From an uncultured Bryobacteraceae bacterium (lineage in GTDB: Bacteria > Acidobacteriota > Terriglobia > Bryobacterales > Bryobacteraceae): a stretch of 5,330 nucleotides of DNA. Shown piece by piece: positions 4,072 to 5,330 of this stretch. The notes beneath the pieces are model-generated. The model did no database searches. It saw nothing but the letters and a program-made list of their open reading frames with translations, and was not told the DNA's origin. The stretch is from positions 1 through 5,330 of the forward strand of contig CAKZVG010000507.1 of assembly GCA_937921835.1 (NCBI GenBank). The letters are read 5' to 3'. Made by a program: the position numbers and the translations under genes. Each line of letters begins with the position of its first letter. Position 1 is the first letter of the stretch.

Positions 4072-5330
4072 TCAGAATTCGAAGCGCATCAGGAACTGGA
4101 TGCTGCGGGCGCCGCCCTTGCTGGTCACCTGCCCGAAGTTCGGATTCGTGACCGAGGTGACGATGCCGCCGAAATTGCTCCGGTTGAAGGCGTTCAGCAT
4201 GTCGGCGCGGAACTGCAACCGTTTTCCTTCCCCGAAATGGTGGTTCTTGATCAGCGCCAGGTCCTCGCCCACCGAGGGGAAGTTGCGCACCTGGGTGTAC
4301 CGCATCGCGCCGGTTCCCAGCGTCAAGGGGGCGGGATCGGAGAACTTGCCCTTATCGAGAATGGCGTTCTCCGGCGCGCGGGGACTGAGGAAGTTCCACT
4401 TTGCTCCGTCGAAGTCGACCTTGAGCTTGCCCGGCGCGACGTTGACCCGGTTCGTGGCTCCGTTCCACTGGCTGGACGGCATGGAACCGCTGAAGTTGAG
4501 CGGCGTGCCGGTTCCGTAGTTCAGGATTCCGGAAACCGACCAGCCGCCGAGCAGCGCCGTCGTCAGGCGCCCGGCATCCGGCCACAAGAACCTGCCGCGC
4601 CCCACCGGCAGCTCGTAGTCTGCAAACAGCTTGACAAAGTGGGTCCGGTCCGACGCCGCCACGGCCTTTTCAAGGGCGAGATTGTAGTAATCGAGAGGGC
4701 GTCCCGGGTTGTCGTTGAGCATCATGGATTCCATGTTGCCCAACGTCTTCGAGAAGACATAGTTGGAGTACAGCGTGAAGCCGCTGGCCAGCTCGCGGTT
4801 CATGGTGATCTGAAGGCCGTGATAGGTTCCAAAGCCGAGCGGCGCTCCATAAACCTGCACCGTCTGATTGCCCTGCACCTGCGGGTAGGGCCGCAGTGCG
4901 GAAGCCACCGTGCCGCGGAAACCCGGGTAGGGGTAAGCAATGCCGTTGGCCGCCGCCTGCGCCGCGTTGGTGACGGCGTTGCCCAGGCGCGTTCCGTACT
5001 GCGACAGCACCTCGGGCCGGAGCTGGTTCACTCGCGCCAGCTCGGAAACCCGCAACCCGGTGCTCTTGTTGCCGACGTAGCCCATGTCGAGCACGAACCT
5101 CCCGGGCAGTTCGCGTTGCAGGTTGAAGTTCCACATCTGCGTGTAGCCGGTGCGGCCATAGTTCGGGTCGATCATGGCGGGCCGGTTGCGATTCCCCCAG
5201 GAGACGTCAAAGGAAGGTGGGACGTAGCGGTCCTGCGGGAAACCCTCGTCCCAGTTGAAGATGCCCCGCCAGGGATTCACCGGGTCTGCGGAAAGCTGAT
5301 AGGTCCCGGCTGCCTGGAAGCTGGTGGCGG
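4072..5330 (-). CDS. TonB-dependent receptor-like outer membrane protein (Oar-type), C-terminal part
   Basis: The frame is open from the right edge to a TGA at 4072-4074, about 418 codons without a start. The GTG at 5278-5280 is internal, since codons upstream (ATSFQAAGTYQLSADP) continue the protein. The visible part is the beta-barrel of a large receptor, with alternating aromatic strands and segments typical of the acidobacterial Oar-like/CarboxypepD_reg family: YTQMWNFNLQRELPG followed by GYVGNKS, then HGLQITMNREL, YVFSKTLGNMES, LLGGWSVSGILNYGTGTP and QFRADMLNAFNRSNF. The chain ends in FLMRFEF, whose terminal phenylalanine is the usual signal for outer-membrane insertion by the BAM machinery. 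Family members are commonly about 1000-1200 residues, so roughly the last third is seen. Substrate is unknown; relatives are assumed to import large organic ligands or to be surface proteins. It converges on the cyclophilin gene. No frameshift is seen. Confidence 0.9.
   Translation of the reverse strand, partial: ATSFQAAGTYQLSADPVNPWRGIFNWDEGFPQDRYVPPSFDVSWGNRNRPAMIDPNYGRTGYTQMWNFNLQRELPGRFVLDMGYVGNKSTGLRVSELARVNQLRPEVLSQYGTRLGNAVTNAAQAAANGIAYPYPGFRGTVASALRPYPQVQGNQTVQVYGAPLGFGTYHGLQITMNRELASGFTLYSNYVFSKTLGNMESMMLNDNPGRPLDYYNLALEKAVAASDRTHFVKLFADYELPVGRGRFLWPDAGRLTTALLGGWSVSGILNYGTGTPLNFSGSMPSSQWNGATNRVNVAPGKLKVDFDGAKWNFLSPRAPENAILDKGKFSDPAPLTLGTGAMRYTQVRNFPSVGEDLALIKNHHFGEGKRLQFRADMLNAFNRSNFGGIVTSVTNPNFGQVTSKGGARSIQFLMRFEF

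Noticed and set aside
5278..5280. GTG as the start of the right-hand receptor gene
   Set aside because: The frame continues upstream to the window edge with receptor-like sequence, and a start here would leave out the signal peptide and plug domain.
1..5330. Signs of a defence system, mobile element, CRISPR array or RNA gene
   Set aside because: No transposase, integrase, direct-repeat array, target-site duplication or tRNA/rRNA-like sequence was seen; every coding region is of a known family or, at the left edge, too short to identify.

Overview
The window is GC-rich (I estimate mid-60s percent) bacterial chromosome. It looks like Acidobacteriota, probably a Solibacter/Bryobacter-type lineage. 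The main reasons are the C-terminal part of an Oar-like TonB-dependent receptor of the kind greatly expanded in that phylum, a BshB1-type bacillithiol deacetylase, and a cyclophilin lipoprotein of a form common there. This is judged from remembered family patterns, not from a search.

Layout from left to right. (1) Positions 1-85 hold the first 28 codons of a minus-strand gene with a clear signal peptide; it runs off the left edge. A well-formed sigma70-like promoter (TTGACT, 17 bp, TAGAAT) and a strong ribosome binding site precede it. (2) Positions 153-3065 hold a compact minus-strand operon of four genes, in transcription order: PfkB-family sugar kinase, rhomboid intramembrane protease, BshB1 deacetylase, Nudix hydrolase. 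Junctions are 3 nt, 4 nt and a 1-nt stop/start overlap. (3) A GC-rich divergent intergenic region (3066-3213) has short inverted repeats and candidate promoters on both strands. (4) A plus-strand gene (3214-3918) encodes a lipid-anchored cyclophilin-type peptidyl-prolyl isomerase. (5) A convergent intergenic region (3919-4071) has a perfect 8-bp hairpin and a second, wider inverted repeat. (6) The C-terminal ~418 codons of a minus-strand TonB-dependent receptor-like outer membrane protein enter from the right edge.

Working together: BshB1 implies that the host makes bacillithiol, but bshA and bshC are not in the window. The kinase, rhomboid and Nudix genes are probably co-transcribed with bshB1, although no shared pathway is evident. 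The cyclophilin is a periplasmic or envelope folding factor and the flanking receptor-like proteins are envelope proteins. I see no mobile element, CRISPR array, tRNA or rRNA. I found no convincing evidence of an undescribed system; the more interesting points are the operon's composition, possible leaderless initiation of the kinase gene, and a promoter overlapping the Nudix stop codon.
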